Assembly (NCBI RefSeq): GCF_036188265.1
Contig: NZ_CP108093.1
Location: 1,240,001 to 1,304,000 of the forward strand
Source of the DNA: Streptomyces sp. NBC_00247
GTDB taxonomy: Bacteria > Actinomycetota > Actinomycetes > Streptomycetales > Streptomycetaceae
Direction: 5' to 3'
DNA length: 64,000 bases
The notes beneath the pieces are model-generated. The model did no database searches. It saw nothing but the letters and a program-made list of their open reading frames with translations, and was not told the DNA's origin. Shown piece by piece: positions 1-8,487 of this stretch (position 1 is its first letter; each line of letters opens with the position of its first letter). The position numbers and the translations under genes are program-made.

Positions 1-1
1 G

Positions 2-3000
2 GAAGCCTCCGAAGGAGTCCGCGATCTGCACGAGTTGGCCGCCCTGCTGACGGCGGCTCTCCCCTCGCCCGAGATCCGGGCTGCCACCGCCATCGGTCTC
101 GGCAGCCTCGCCGTCCTCGCGACACCGGAGTACGACCCCGCGTTCCCGGGCCGGCTCGGAGCGGCGGCCGACGCGGTCAGCGTCGCGGGGGCGACCTGGC
201 CGTTCGGAGATCTGGCGGACGGTGATCCGGTCCGGTTCCTCCACAGTGCCCTCGGAAGAATCCCCGCCGACTCCCCCGAACGGCTCCTCACCCTCGACGG
301 CTTGGGCCGCCGGCTCCTGGACCGCTACACGGACTCTTACGATCCTGAGGACCTGCACGAGTCGGTGGGCATCGCGCGGGACGTGCTGGCCCAACTTCCG
401 CCCGGCAGCTCGCGTCTGTCCAGCTGTCTCGGCGCCCTGGCGAAGGGGCTGATCCTGATGCTCCGTGTGGAGGGCGCGACGCCCGAGGAGTGCGATGAGG
501 CGGTGGCGTTGTGCCGCCGGGCGGTCGGCGCCCGTCCGGGGCAACCCGCCGAAGCGGACTACGATCTGGGCACGGCACTCATTCTCCGGGCACAGCACGT
601 CGGTCGTGCGGAGGATCTGGACGAGGCGATCACCTTGTTCGCCGGGGCACTGCGGGCGACGGAGAGTCCCGAGTTGACCGGAGCCCTGCGCGACTCGTTG
701 AGCAACGCCCTGCGCGCCCGGTCCGTCGCGACCGGCTCCCACGCGGATCTGGACGCGGCGCTCGGCCTCATCGACCGCTCCCCGTCCTCGGCGGAGGGAC
801 CGGAGGGTCCACGAGTACCGCTCCTCTCACCCGCGATGGCCCTCTACAACCGCTACCTGCGTGACCCGAGGACGAACAGCGCCGATCTGGACGAGGCATC
901 GCGCCGGTTGCGGCTGGCCGAGGCCCTCATGCCGACGGGTCACCCGGACCGCCCCACGGCGCTCGACGATCTCGGTCTGGTGCTGATCGCCCGTCATCAA
1001 CGCTCGGGAGACCCGGCCGAGTTGAACGAGGCCGTGACAGCGCACCGCGAGTCGGTGGCACTCACCCACGAAGGTAACGGGTCGCTGGGGCCGCGGCTGC
1101 TCAACCTCAGTGGCGCATTGAGCCTGCGACACCAATTGACCGAGGACGGCGCCGACCTTTTGGAGGTCCAGGAGTGCCGGCGCCGTGCCGCCGCACTCCC
1201 CGGCACGAACGTCGCACACCGGGCGAGCATGTTGAGCTCGCTCGGACTCGGTCTCGTGTCGGGCTTCGAACGGCTCCCCGGGCCGGCCGACAGGCTCGAC
1301 GAGGCGCTACGGCTCCTGAGACAAGGGCTCGCTCTCACACCGGAGGGCGACCCGATGCTGCCCCGGCGCCGCCTCAACCTCGCCGTGGCCCTGCTGCACC
1401 GCATCTCGCACGGCGGGCGGCGGGACGAAGCGGCCGAGGCGCGCGAGGCGCGCGAGGCGCGCGAGTTGGCGGACGCCGTGGTCGCCGCATTCTCCCCGGG
1501 CTCCCCCCACCTGGCAGGCGCCCTCACGGTGGCCGCGAACGCCCGGCTTCTGAACCCGCTCACCCTTGTGTCGCCGAGGGCCAGGACGGAGGTGGTCGCG
1601 CTCTTGCGCCGGGCCCTCGACGCGACTGCCCCCGGCCACCCCACGCGTACCCGGCGCCTGACGAATCTGGGCAACGCCCTGCGTCTCACGGGCCCCCGGC
1701 GGCGCCCCCGACCCGGTGCACTGGCCGAAGCCGCCGAGTACTTCCGGGAGGCGGCTCTGGAGCAGCAGTGCCCACCTGCCCCACGCCTGGGCGCCGCGCA
1801 AGCCTGGGGCGAGGTACGCGCGGAGCTGGGTGACTGGGCCGGCGCTCTGGAGGGCTACGTCGTGGCGGTCGACCTGCTGCACTCCGTCGCACCCCGCCAT
1901 CTCGTCCGCGACGACCAGGAGTTCCTGCTGAGTCGAACCGTAGGACTGGGCTCCGCTGCCGCCGCCTGCGCGGTGCGCTGTGGTCGGCCCGGACTCGCGG
2001 TCGGGTTGCTCGAGCAGGCGAGGGGCGTCATGCTCTCCCACACCTTCGACGCCGACAGCGATCTGACCCTGCTCCGGAAGTCCGCCCCGGACCTCGCCGA
2101 CCGCTTCGAGGAACTGCGGGCGGCCCTCGACAGGGCGACCGGCGGCGACGGGTTCCTGCCGGAGGAACCGTCCGGTCCCGCCGACGCCCCGGCCGACGAG
2201 CGGCAGCATGTGGCTACCGCGTGGCAGGATCTCACCACCACGATCCGCGCCGAGCACCCCGAGCTGGGGCTGCTACGGCCGGTGCGGGACCGGGACGAGG
2301 GCGAGCTGCGCACCACGGCCGCCGCGGGCCCGGTGGTCCTGGTCAACGTCTCCCCGTACGGCAGTGACGCCCTGGTCGTCACCGAGCACACCATCGAGGC
2401 CGTGCCGCTCCCCGGCCTCGACCCGCGTACGACGGCCGAACGCCGGCGCACCTTCGAGAACGCGCTGGTCCGGATCGACCGACCCGGGACCTCGCGGAAG
2501 CAGTCGCGGCGCGCGCAGCAGGACGTCCGCGACACTCTCGCCTGGCTGTGGCGGGCGGTCACCGGCCCGGTCCTCGACCGGCTCCCCGATGCCACCCGGG
2601 TGTGGTGGTCGCCGGGGGGTCTCCTCGGCACTCTGCCGCTGCACGCGGCGGCGCCCCCGGACGCCGCTCCCGGGGCGCTGGACCGGGTGGTCTCCTCGTA
2701 CACGCCGACCTTGCGGGCCCTGCACCACGCCCGTCTGCGCACCACCCGCCCGGCGGGCACCGGGACCCTCGTCGTCAGCGTCGCGCGGGCCCCCGGGCAG
2801 GCCCCGCTCCCCGGCGCCCTCCGCGAGGCCGAACACCTGACCCGCCTGATCCCCAGGGCCACCCTGCTTCGCGACGACTCCGCCACCCACTCCGCGGTCG
2901 TCTCGGCGCTGCACGACCACGCCTACGCGCACTTCGCCTGCCACGCCTCGGGCGACCTGGAACACGCCTCCGACAGCCGGCTCGTCCTGCACGACCACGA

Positions 3001-3358
3001 CGAACGCCCACTGACCGTCCGGGACCTGGCCCGACTGCGGCTGCCGGCGGTCCGGCTCGCCTACCTGTCGGCGTGCGACACCCTGCGGTCCAGCCCCGAA
3101 CTCGCCGACGAGGCCGTCCACATCGTCAGCGCTTTCCAGATCGCCGGCTTCCCCCACGTCGTCGGCTCGTTGTGGCACGTCGACGACGCAATCGGCGCGG
3201 ACGTCGCGCTCAGCGTGTACTCCACCCTGAACAGGGGCGACGGCATCCTCGACGTCGCCCGCACGGCCGAGGCCCTGCACCACGCCGTACGCGCCCTGCG
3301 CGACACCTATCCCCGGACGCCCAGCCTGTGGGCGTGCCAGGTGCACGCGGGACCCTGA
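2..3358 (+). CDS. CHAT-domain caspase-like protease with helical-repeat N-terminus (5' end outside window)
   Basis: The reading frame is open to the left edge, so the true start probably lies upstream; the first usable in-window start is TTG at 35, and residue numbers here count from it. The first ~650 residues are alternating leucine/alanine-rich helices of TPR-like spacing (repeats such as LDEA, LNEA, ADYDLGTAL). The last ~250 residues are a CHAT domain: the HFACHA motif holds the putative catalytic His (970) and LSACDT holds the catalytic Cys (1014). CHAT proteases are caspase relatives often fused to repeat sensors. There is no visible signal peptide or membrane segment. A 9-bp triplication near 1440 gives an EAREAREARE run. 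The Ser/Thr kinase at 3754 follows on the same strand after 395 bp. Family call is firm; substrate unknown. Confidence 0.85.
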   Translation, partial: EASEGVRDLHELAALLTAALPSPEIRAATAIGLGSLAVLATPEYDPAFPGRLGAAADAVSVAGATWPFGDLADGDPVRFLHSALGRIPADSPERLLTLDGLGRRLLDRYTDSYDPEDLHESVGIARDVLAQLPPGSSRLSSCLGALAKGLILMLRVEGATPEECDEAVALCRRAVGARPGQPAEADYDLGTALILRAQHVGRAEDLDEAITLFAGALRATESPELTGALRDSLSNALRARSVATGSHADLDAALGLIDRSPSSAEGPEGPRVPLLSPAMALYNRYLRDPRTNSADLDEASRRLRLAEALMPTGHPDRPTALDDLGLVLIARHQRSGDPAELNEAVTAHRESVALTHEGNGSLGPRLLNLSGALSLRHQLTEDGADLLEVQECRRRAAALPGTNVAHRASMLSSLGLGLVSGFERLPGPADRLDEALRLLRQGLALTPEGDPMLPRRRLNLAVALLHRISHGGRRDEAAEAREAREARELADAVVAAFSPGSPHLAGALTVAANARLLNPLTLVSPRARTEVVALLRRALDATAPGHPTRTRRLTNLGNALRLTGPRRRPRPGALAEAAEYFREAALEQQCPPAPRLGAAQAWGEVRAELGDWAGALEGYVVAVDLLHSVAPRHLVRDDQEFLLSRTVGLGSAAAACAVRCGRPGLAVGLLEQARGVMLSHTFDADSDLTLLRKSAPDLADRFEELRAALDRATGGDGFLPEEPSGPADAPADERQHVATAWQDLTTTIRAEHPELGLLRPVRDRDEGELRTTAAAGPVVLVNVSPYGSDALVVTEHTIEAVPLPGLDPRTTAERRRTFENALVRIDRPGTSRKQSRRAQQDVRDTLAWLWRAVTGPVLDRLPDATRVWWSPGGLLGTLPLHAAAPPDAAPGALDRVVSSYTPTLRALHHARLRTTRPAGTGTLVVSVARAPGQAPLPGALREAEHLTRLIPRATLLRDDSATHSAVVSALHDHAYAHFACHASGDLEHASDSRLVLHDHDERPLTVRDLARLRLPAVRLAYLSACDTLRSSPELADEAVHIVSAFQIAGFPHVVGSLWHVDDAIGADVALSVYSTLNRGDGILDVARTAEALHHAVRALRDTYPRTPSLWACQVHAGP

Positions 3359-3510
3359 CGAGGGGACCGCCGCCGTCCAGGCCGGGGTGGGCGCAGCCTG
3401 CGGGAGGGGGCCTCCCCAGGCAAGGCGTGCCGACACGGACGGGGACTTCGGTTCGCCCTCGGCGGCGGGCTCCAGAGCGACACACGACCAGTGCCATGTC
3501 GTCTCCCCTC

Positions 3511-3566
3511 CGCGCCGTGCCGTGCCGCGCCGTGCCGTGCGTGCCGTGCCGTGCCGTGGCGTGGCG
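3511..3566. repeat. Short tandem GCCGT-type repeats in the gap 3359-3753
   Basis: About 56 bases built from reiterated GCCGT/GCCGC/GCGT units lie in the 395-bp gap between the CHAT gene and the kinase. No convincing gene is seen in this gap. The tract looks like simple-sequence slippage; a regulatory role is not evident. Confidence 0.6.
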
Positions 3567-3753
3567 CCTGACGGTGCGTCGGCTCGTCGTCAGTAGGCGT
3601 GCCGGGCGATGGACTTGACGGATTCGGCCGATGCCGGTTGCAGCGCGGACACCGGAGGCACAGGGTGGCCACGGGTGCACCCTCGTCCAAAACGTGCGTG
3701 CTGGCGAGGAGTTCGGCGCAGAACACGGACGCGGCGTGCGAGGATTCCTGGCC

Positions 3754-5661
3754 ATGCGACCACTGACTGACGAGGACCCGCCGCACCTGGGCCCCTACTG
3801 GCTGCTGGGCAGGCTCGGCGCGGGAGGGATGGGCAGGGTCTACCTGGCGAGACACCGCGACGAAACCGGTGCACGCCTGGTCGCGGTCAAGACGATCAGA
3901 GCGGAGATCGCCGAACACCCCACTTTCCGCGCCAGGTTCGCCCGTGAGGTGCGCGCGGCCCGGCGCGTCGGAGACGTATGGACGGCGACGGTCCTCGACG
4001 CGAACACGGACGGGACGCCACCGTGGATCGCCACCGCCTACATACCCGGACCCACCCTGCAGTCCGTCGTGGACAGCGGCTTCGGACCGCTGCCCTCGGC
4101 GTCCGCCCACGTACTCGCTCACCGGATGGCGCTGGCCCTCGACGCCATCCACCGTGCGGGAATCGTCCACCGCGATCTCAAGCCGTCCAACGTGCTGCTC
4201 ACCGCAGCGGGTCCCAGAGTCATCGACTTCGGGATTGCCCGTGCCCTGGAGGGCACCGACGCGGACACGCTCTCCTCGACCGGGACCGGTCCCGGTTCCC
4301 CTCGGTACATGGCACCCGAACAGGTGCGCGGCCAGGACGTCACCAGGGCAGGCGACGTGTTCTCCCTGGGCTCCGTCCTCGCCTTCGCGGCAACCGGACG
4401 GACACCGTTCGGCGACGGGGAGTCCGGGATCCACGCCCTGCTCTTCCGCATCGCGTACGAGGAGCCGGACCTGACCGGCATCCCGGAATCGGTGGCCGAC
4501 CTGGTAAGGGACTGCCTGGCCAAGGATCCGGCGGAACGGCCGACCACGGAGGAGATCGCCGAGCGGACACGGACCGCCCCCGAGGGCGCGTGGCTGCCGC
4601 CGTCCCTGCTGGCCCGGGTGCACCGGTTCGCCGCGGAGCCGGTCCCCTCCGAGGCCGTACGCGAGAAGGGCGGCGCGGAGAAGAGGGCGGGGCACGGCCT
4701 GGCGGTACTCACCGTTCATACGTCCGAGCCGTCCGAGCCGTCCGCGAACTGGGACATCGACCCGGGACCGGCCACACCGCGCCCCTTCACCCCGCCCGCC
4801 CTCTCGCCGCGCGCCGATGACACGGCGCGGACGGACACCCCCGAGGCACCCGCGCCGAAACACCCGCGCGGACGAATCGTGGCCGCCGCCCTGACCGTCG
4901 GCGTTCTGGCAGCGGCAGCCGGCGCGTACGGCCTGTGGAACGGTCCGGCATCTCCCCAGAAGCGCACCGTCGACGCGACCGGGCCGGGCACCGACTTCTC
5001 AGGAGCGTGGACGACGGGGCACGGCGAGGACAGTCCCCTGCTCGTGGTGCGACTCGACATACCCCGGCGTATCACCTCCGCGAGCAGGATCGATGTGGTG
5101 GCGGCCACGGGTGACGTCATCTGCCGGGGTACCGCCTTCGCCACGTCCAGAAGCGAAAGGCAACTGGTGGTCTCCGAGTTCTCGATGCAGGCGGTCGGCT
5201 CTGGCCCGGCGCACGCCTGTGGAGTGCCCAGCAGCATGCGTCTGGAAGGCGGGACCGACGACTCCATGAGCTGGGTGGAGACCAAGAGCAGTTACACCGA
5301 TGTGCAACGCGTCGATCCGGGAGCCGTGCACGTGCCCGCCGCGATGCGCGGAGTCTGGGAGGACGGCGAGGGCCTGCGGATCACCCTCGGCGAGGGAAGA
5401 CTCGGGGAGGTCACGGTGACTGGTGAACTGACGTCGGCCAACGCTACTTGCCGCTGGGAGGCCGCCCTTCTCGCCTACCAGGAAGGGACGTTGGAAACCA
5501 CCGGCGCACAACCGTCAGCCAGCGCCCCGAAGTGCCCTGCTCCGCGGGGCACGTACGATTACGAGCTGCGCGAAGGCAACCCGGGCGTCCTGCTGCGGTC
5601 CTCCACGTCCGAGGCGGGCGCCACCACGCTCCACCGCGCGAGCAGCGACACCGGCCCGTAG
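3754..5661 (+). CDS. Membrane Ser/Thr protein kinase with extracytoplasmic C-terminal domain
   Basis: ATG at 3754 was chosen because it has a GAGG ribosome site ten bases upstream and sits just before the Gly-rich loop; the longer frame from 3631 lacks these. The ~635-aa product has a complete Hanks-type kinase domain: Gly loop LGAGGMGRVY, VAVK lysine, HRDLKPSN catalytic loop, DFGIA, and the APEQ segment. A proline-rich linker follows, then one membrane helix (RIVAAALTVGVLAAAAGAYG region) and ~210 external residues of no recognised family, with a few cysteines that could form disulfides. This is the usual topology of actinobacterial PknB-like sensor kinases. It lies downstream of the CHAT protease gene; a functional link is possible but not shown. 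Confidence 0.9.
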   Translation: MRPLTDEDPPHLGPYWLLGRLGAGGMGRVYLARHRDETGARLVAVKTIRAEIAEHPTFRARFAREVRAARRVGDVWTATVLDANTDGTPPWIATAYIPGPTLQSVVDSGFGPLPSASAHVLAHRMALALDAIHRAGIVHRDLKPSNVLLTAAGPRVIDFGIARALEGTDADTLSSTGTGPGSPRYMAPEQVRGQDVTRAGDVFSLGSVLAFAATGRTPFGDGESGIHALLFRIAYEEPDLTGIPESVADLVRDCLAKDPAERPTTEEIAERTRTAPEGAWLPPSLLARVHRFAAEPVPSEAVREKGGAEKRAGHGLAVLTVHTSEPSEPSANWDIDPGPATPRPFTPPALSPRADDTARTDTPEAPAPKHPRGRIVAAALTVGVLAAAAGAYGLWNGPASPQKRTVDATGPGTDFSGAWTTGHGEDSPLLVVRLDIPRRITSASRIDVVAATGDVICRGTAFATSRSERQLVVSEFSMQAVGSGPAHACGVPSSMRLEGGTDDSMSWVETKSSYTDVQRVDPGAVHVPAAMRGVWEDGEGLRITLGEGRLGEVTVTGELTSANATCRWEAALLAYQEGTLETTGAQPSASAPKCPAPRGTYDYELREGNPGVLLRSSTSEAGATTLHRASSDTGP

Positions 5662-5757
5662 CGGATCGGCGCCGGCCCGCCATCGGCGGGGACCCGGCCC
5701 CGGTCCGCCGGGCGGCCACCCGGCCTCCGACTCGTACCGCGAAGGGCATGCTCCAGT

Positions 5758-6098
5758 CCGCCTTCGTCGTACCCGAGAAGAGGCGAACGTGCGGCTGGTC
5801 TCCCAGTGCTGCGGGCGACCGGCTGGACCGGCCGGGAGCCGGCGAAGCTGACTCTCCACGAGGGCATCGGACTGGCGCTGCTGGGCGGCCTGCCGGGCGC
5901 GGCGGCCGGTCCGGCCGGGGTGCTGACGCTCGGCCGGGGCGTGCCGCACGGGCATCTGTGCACGGGCAACTGTGCACGGTCGCCGGGGCCGCGCTGCCGG
6001 CCACGCTCGCGGCGACCGCCCTGGTGGTGGTGGCTCTGGCCGTACCGATCCGGAGGCTGTCCCGGATCGGTACGGCCCACTTGGTCGCGGCGGACTGA
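5758..6098 (+). pseudogene. Frameshifted C-terminal remnant of an FtsX-type ABC permease
   Basis: One frame reads RAAGLPVLRATGWTGREPAK followed by LTLHEGIGLALLGGLPGA, which fits the cytoplasmic-loop-to-helix segment of FtsX/MacB-like permeases (ALLRALGW..., Glu before the helix, ALLGG-LGA). The closing helix and tail (ALPATLAATALVVVALAVPI, then RRLSRIGTAHL) lie in a different frame, so a frameshift falls near 5960-5975. No start, N-terminal half or ATPase partner is present. Called a decayed fragment; order and spacing of the two pieces match the end of a permease. Confidence 0.55.
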
Positions 6099-6200
6099 CG
6101 GGACGTCTTCCGGCGGGCGGGGAACCCCGGCCGTGTTCACGGCCCCGGGTCCCCCGCCGCCGAGGGCGTCCGCGGTCGCGCGCCCTCCCCGGCCGTGCCG

Positions 6201-6749
6201 TCACGACCGTGCCCGCGCCGCGCTCAGTTCGTCCAGCCGGGAGGCCGCTGCGGCCGTGTTCTTGGCGATGGCCGCCGCCAGGTCCTTCGCCCGGTCCGCC
6301 CGGCCTCGGGCTCGCTCGCCGGCACAGAGCACCCCGGACTGCGTGAAGTGGGCGCCCAGCGCGTCAGTGAGCATCCGGTCGAACGCCTGGCCGTTCGCGT
6401 CGGCTGCCTGACGAAGGATGTCGAGGCTGACCATGCCCGGCATGTCGTGCCCCTCGTGGGGACGGGTGTCGGGGACGCCCGAGAGCCGCAGGACCGCGCG
6501 CAAGCGGCGCAGGTCCGCACGGAGCGTCGATCCGGTGTCCGCAGCCAGGGCTGCCAGGGCCGGGTCCGCCGTGCGGGAGGGCGCAAGATCGGTCAGGAGC
6601 CGCGCCCGCTCGGACATCGGGATCATCAGGAGGATCCACGCGCTGTCGGTGGCGTTGAAGGCCTGTGCCGACGCTCCGGCTGTCGGCTGCTCGGTGCAGC
6701 CGACAGCCGGCAGCGCCAACGCCACGACGCATGCGGACCACTGGGTCAG
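6201..6749 (-). CDS. DUF305-like secreted lipoprotein
   Basis: The product has a hydrophobic stretch ending in LALPAVGC, a plausible lipobox, followed by TEQPTAG. The body carries HEGHDMPGM and GQAFDRMLTDALGAHF segments and an LAAAIAKNTAAAASRLDEL helix, which fits DUF305-type four-helix proteins though the usual paired metal-binding His are weak. The start is uncertain: CTG at 6749 overlaps the TGA of the upstream DUF1996 gene, and GTG at 6725 is the next in-frame choice; neither has a clear ribosome site, so translational coupling to the upstream gene is likely. Probably exported and lipid-anchored; function unknown. Confidence 0.6.
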   Translation of the reverse strand: MTQWSACVVALALPAVGCTEQPTAGASAQAFNATDSAWILLMIPMSERARLLTDLAPSRTADPALAALAADTGSTLRADLRRLRAVLRLSGVPDTRPHEGHDMPGMVSLDILRQAADANGQAFDRMLTDALGAHFTQSGVLCAGERARGRADRAKDLAAAIAKNTAAAASRLDELSAARARS

Positions 6750-8116
6750 AACGTGCCGGCGGAGTTGCACTTGGCCTTCTGGTTGATGCAGTCCTTCACC
6801 CGGTGTCCGAGAGCGGCGTTGTCCCAGGCGTTGAAGAAGTCGCCGTGGATGGACGACGCCATGCCCGACGCGAGGCGGAAGCCGCCGGCGCTGCCGCTGG
6901 TCGGGTAACTGGTGACGAAGGAGAGGTTGGGGATGGCGACGGGGTAGGCACCGCTGCACTTGCCGTCGTAGGTGAACGCCACGTGCGACTTGTGGTCGGG
7001 GCTGTCGAGGTTCTTGCCGTCCCAGCAGTCGGGGAAGACCAGTTGGTGGGTGAGATGGGCCGTGGGCGCGCACACCGGCCAGTTGCCGTCGGTGCTGCGC
7101 CCGGTCTCACCGCCCTGACCGGCACACCAGAACTGTCCGGGTGATCCCGCCGGGGTGGGTGTCTGCGTCTTGGCGCTGCCCGCGATCATGCGGAACCCCT
7201 GCGGGAAGGGAACGGTCGCCGCGGGGTCGGTCAGGCGGGAACCGTAGTAGACGATCATGCCCTCCGGTTCGACAGCCTTGTCGCCCTCGTAAAGGGTGGG
7301 GATCCAGTACGCCGAGAGGTCGACGGCAGGGGTGCAGCTGGTCGGCGTGCTGGCCTGCAGCGACTCGGACGTGGAGAACGCGTCGGTGCTCTTGTTGCCG
7401 AAGAAGCTGTGCATGTGGGAGGCACCGGGCAGTCCCGGCAGAACGATGGGGTCGTCCGGCTTGGAGTGACTGTAGGTGCAGGTGGCGTTGAACTCCGGCA
7501 CCCGGACCGTGGTCGCGGGCACCGCGGCCGGTGTCATCGCGCGGAACTGCGCCAGCTGCGCGTTCCACTTGGCCTGGTCGACGGGGACCCATCCGGCCGC
7601 CGCGCTGTCTCCCTCAGCGGCGAAGGAGAACCAGTTGATGTTGACGAAGTCGCCGGGTGTCGTGCCGCGCAGCACGGCGAACACCGTCTGCGCACCGGTG
7701 GGATGAGAGGTGACGTCGGTGGTCAGGGTCGACCAGTTCTGCCAACCTCCGGTCGGGGAAACCGGTATGACGGCGAGCAGCGGCCCGGTCAGGGCCGCGG
7801 TACGCAGCTCCACCGTGCCCGAGCCGACGGCGGAAGCGGCCCGGGCCGAGACCGTCAGCCGACCGGCTCCGCCGAGGTCGACGTTGTCAAAGCGCATCCA
7901 GTCGCCGTCGGCGAGGTACGCGGCGTTCTGCCCGCCGCCGGTGTCCGCGGTCGTCTCCAGGGCGACGCCGGACTGGGCCGCGTAGGACTCGGCCTGGACC
8001 GTGACCGTCGCGGCCTGCGCCTGAGGGGCCGAGACGGTCAGACTCAACGCGGCGGCCAGCACGACCACCAGAGCGCTCACCGACAGGGTGTACAGAGGAA
8101 CGGGAAATCTGCGCAT
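6746..8116 (-). CDS. Secreted DUF1996 protein with N-terminal CBM6-type carbohydrate-binding domain
   Basis: 456 aa. A classic signal peptide (MRRFPVPLYTLSVSALVVVL, ending near AQA) precedes a ~125-residue beta-rich domain (AESYAAQSGV, DGDWMRFDNVDLG, INWFSF) that reads as a CBM6 sugar-binding module. From about residue 160 the DUF1996 domain follows, with its characteristic HMHSFFGN, SAYWIPTLY, WCAGQGG and FPDCWDGKNLDSPDHKSHVAF segments. DUF1996 proteins are exported and of unknown catalysis. The start has GAGGAAG upstream. It overlaps the following lipoprotein gene and lies downstream of the GH16 gene on the same strand, suggesting a shared role in glucan binding or degradation. Confidence 0.88.
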   Translation of the reverse strand: MRRFPVPLYTLSVSALVVVLAAALSLTVSAPQAQAATVTVQAESYAAQSGVALETTADTGGGQNAAYLADGDWMRFDNVDLGGAGRLTVSARAASAVGSGTVELRTAALTGPLLAVIPVSPTGGWQNWSTLTTDVTSHPTGAQTVFAVLRGTTPGDFVNINWFSFAAEGDSAAAGWVPVDQAKWNAQLAQFRAMTPAAVPATTVRVPEFNATCTYSHSKPDDPIVLPGLPGASHMHSFFGNKSTDAFSTSESLQASTPTSCTPAVDLSAYWIPTLYEGDKAVEPEGMIVYYGSRLTDPAATVPFPQGFRMIAGSAKTQTPTPAGSPGQFWCAGQGGETGRSTDGNWPVCAPTAHLTHQLVFPDCWDGKNLDSPDHKSHVAFTYDGKCSGAYPVAIPNLSFVTSYPTSGSAGGFRLASGMASSIHGDFFNAWDNAALGHRVKDCINQKAKCNSAGTF

Positions 8117-8236
8117 GTCACTTCCTCACGGGCTGGGGGGTGAAGACCGAGGGTGAAGACCTGCTTCGTGCCGGAGCACGGTGACGCGGAGAGAGGGAGA
8201 GCCGGACGGCGGCCGTGTCCCGGCGCGATCGAGGCC

Positions 8237-8403
8237 GTGTGTCGAAAGTCCCGCCTGTCCGGCGACGCCCGGCACGCACGCTCGCCGCGTTGTCGGGGTC
8301 GCCCCGATACGTCCAGTATCGGGGCGCCCCTCCGCCTTGCGGTCGCACGCACCGGACGCCGCCGGACCCGCCCTCCGGGCGGACGGCGCCACTTTCGACA
8401 CAC
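8237..8403. repeat. 13-bp perfect inverted repeat enclosing a strong hairpin
   Basis: GTGTGTCGAAAGT at 8237-8249 is repeated in reverse complement at 8391-8403, 141 bp apart, and one more flanking base pairs. Between them, GCCCCGATAC (8301-8310) and GTATCGGGGC (8316-8325) form a perfect 10-bp stem with a 5-base loop. The element fills most of the 371-bp gap between the GH16 stop (8488) and the DUF1996 start (8116). It could be a pair of regulator sites, or a small mobile or REP-like element. No gene is seen in this gap. Confidence 0.7.
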
Positions 8404-8416
8404 GCCCTAGGTGACC

Positions 8417-8449
8417 CGGGCCGCCCCGCGCATCGGGCGGAGCGGCCCG
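8417..8449 (-). terminator. Hairpin downstream of the GH16 gene
   Basis: CGGGCCGC (8417-8424) pairs with GCGGCCCG (8442-8449), with further inner CCCG/CGGG pairing. It sits about 40 bp past the GH16 stop on the minus strand, consistent with a Streptomyces terminator without a T-run. Confidence 0.6.
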
Positions 8450-8487
8450 TGATCATGGTGCACACGGGAGTGCTTGAGGCACCGGGA

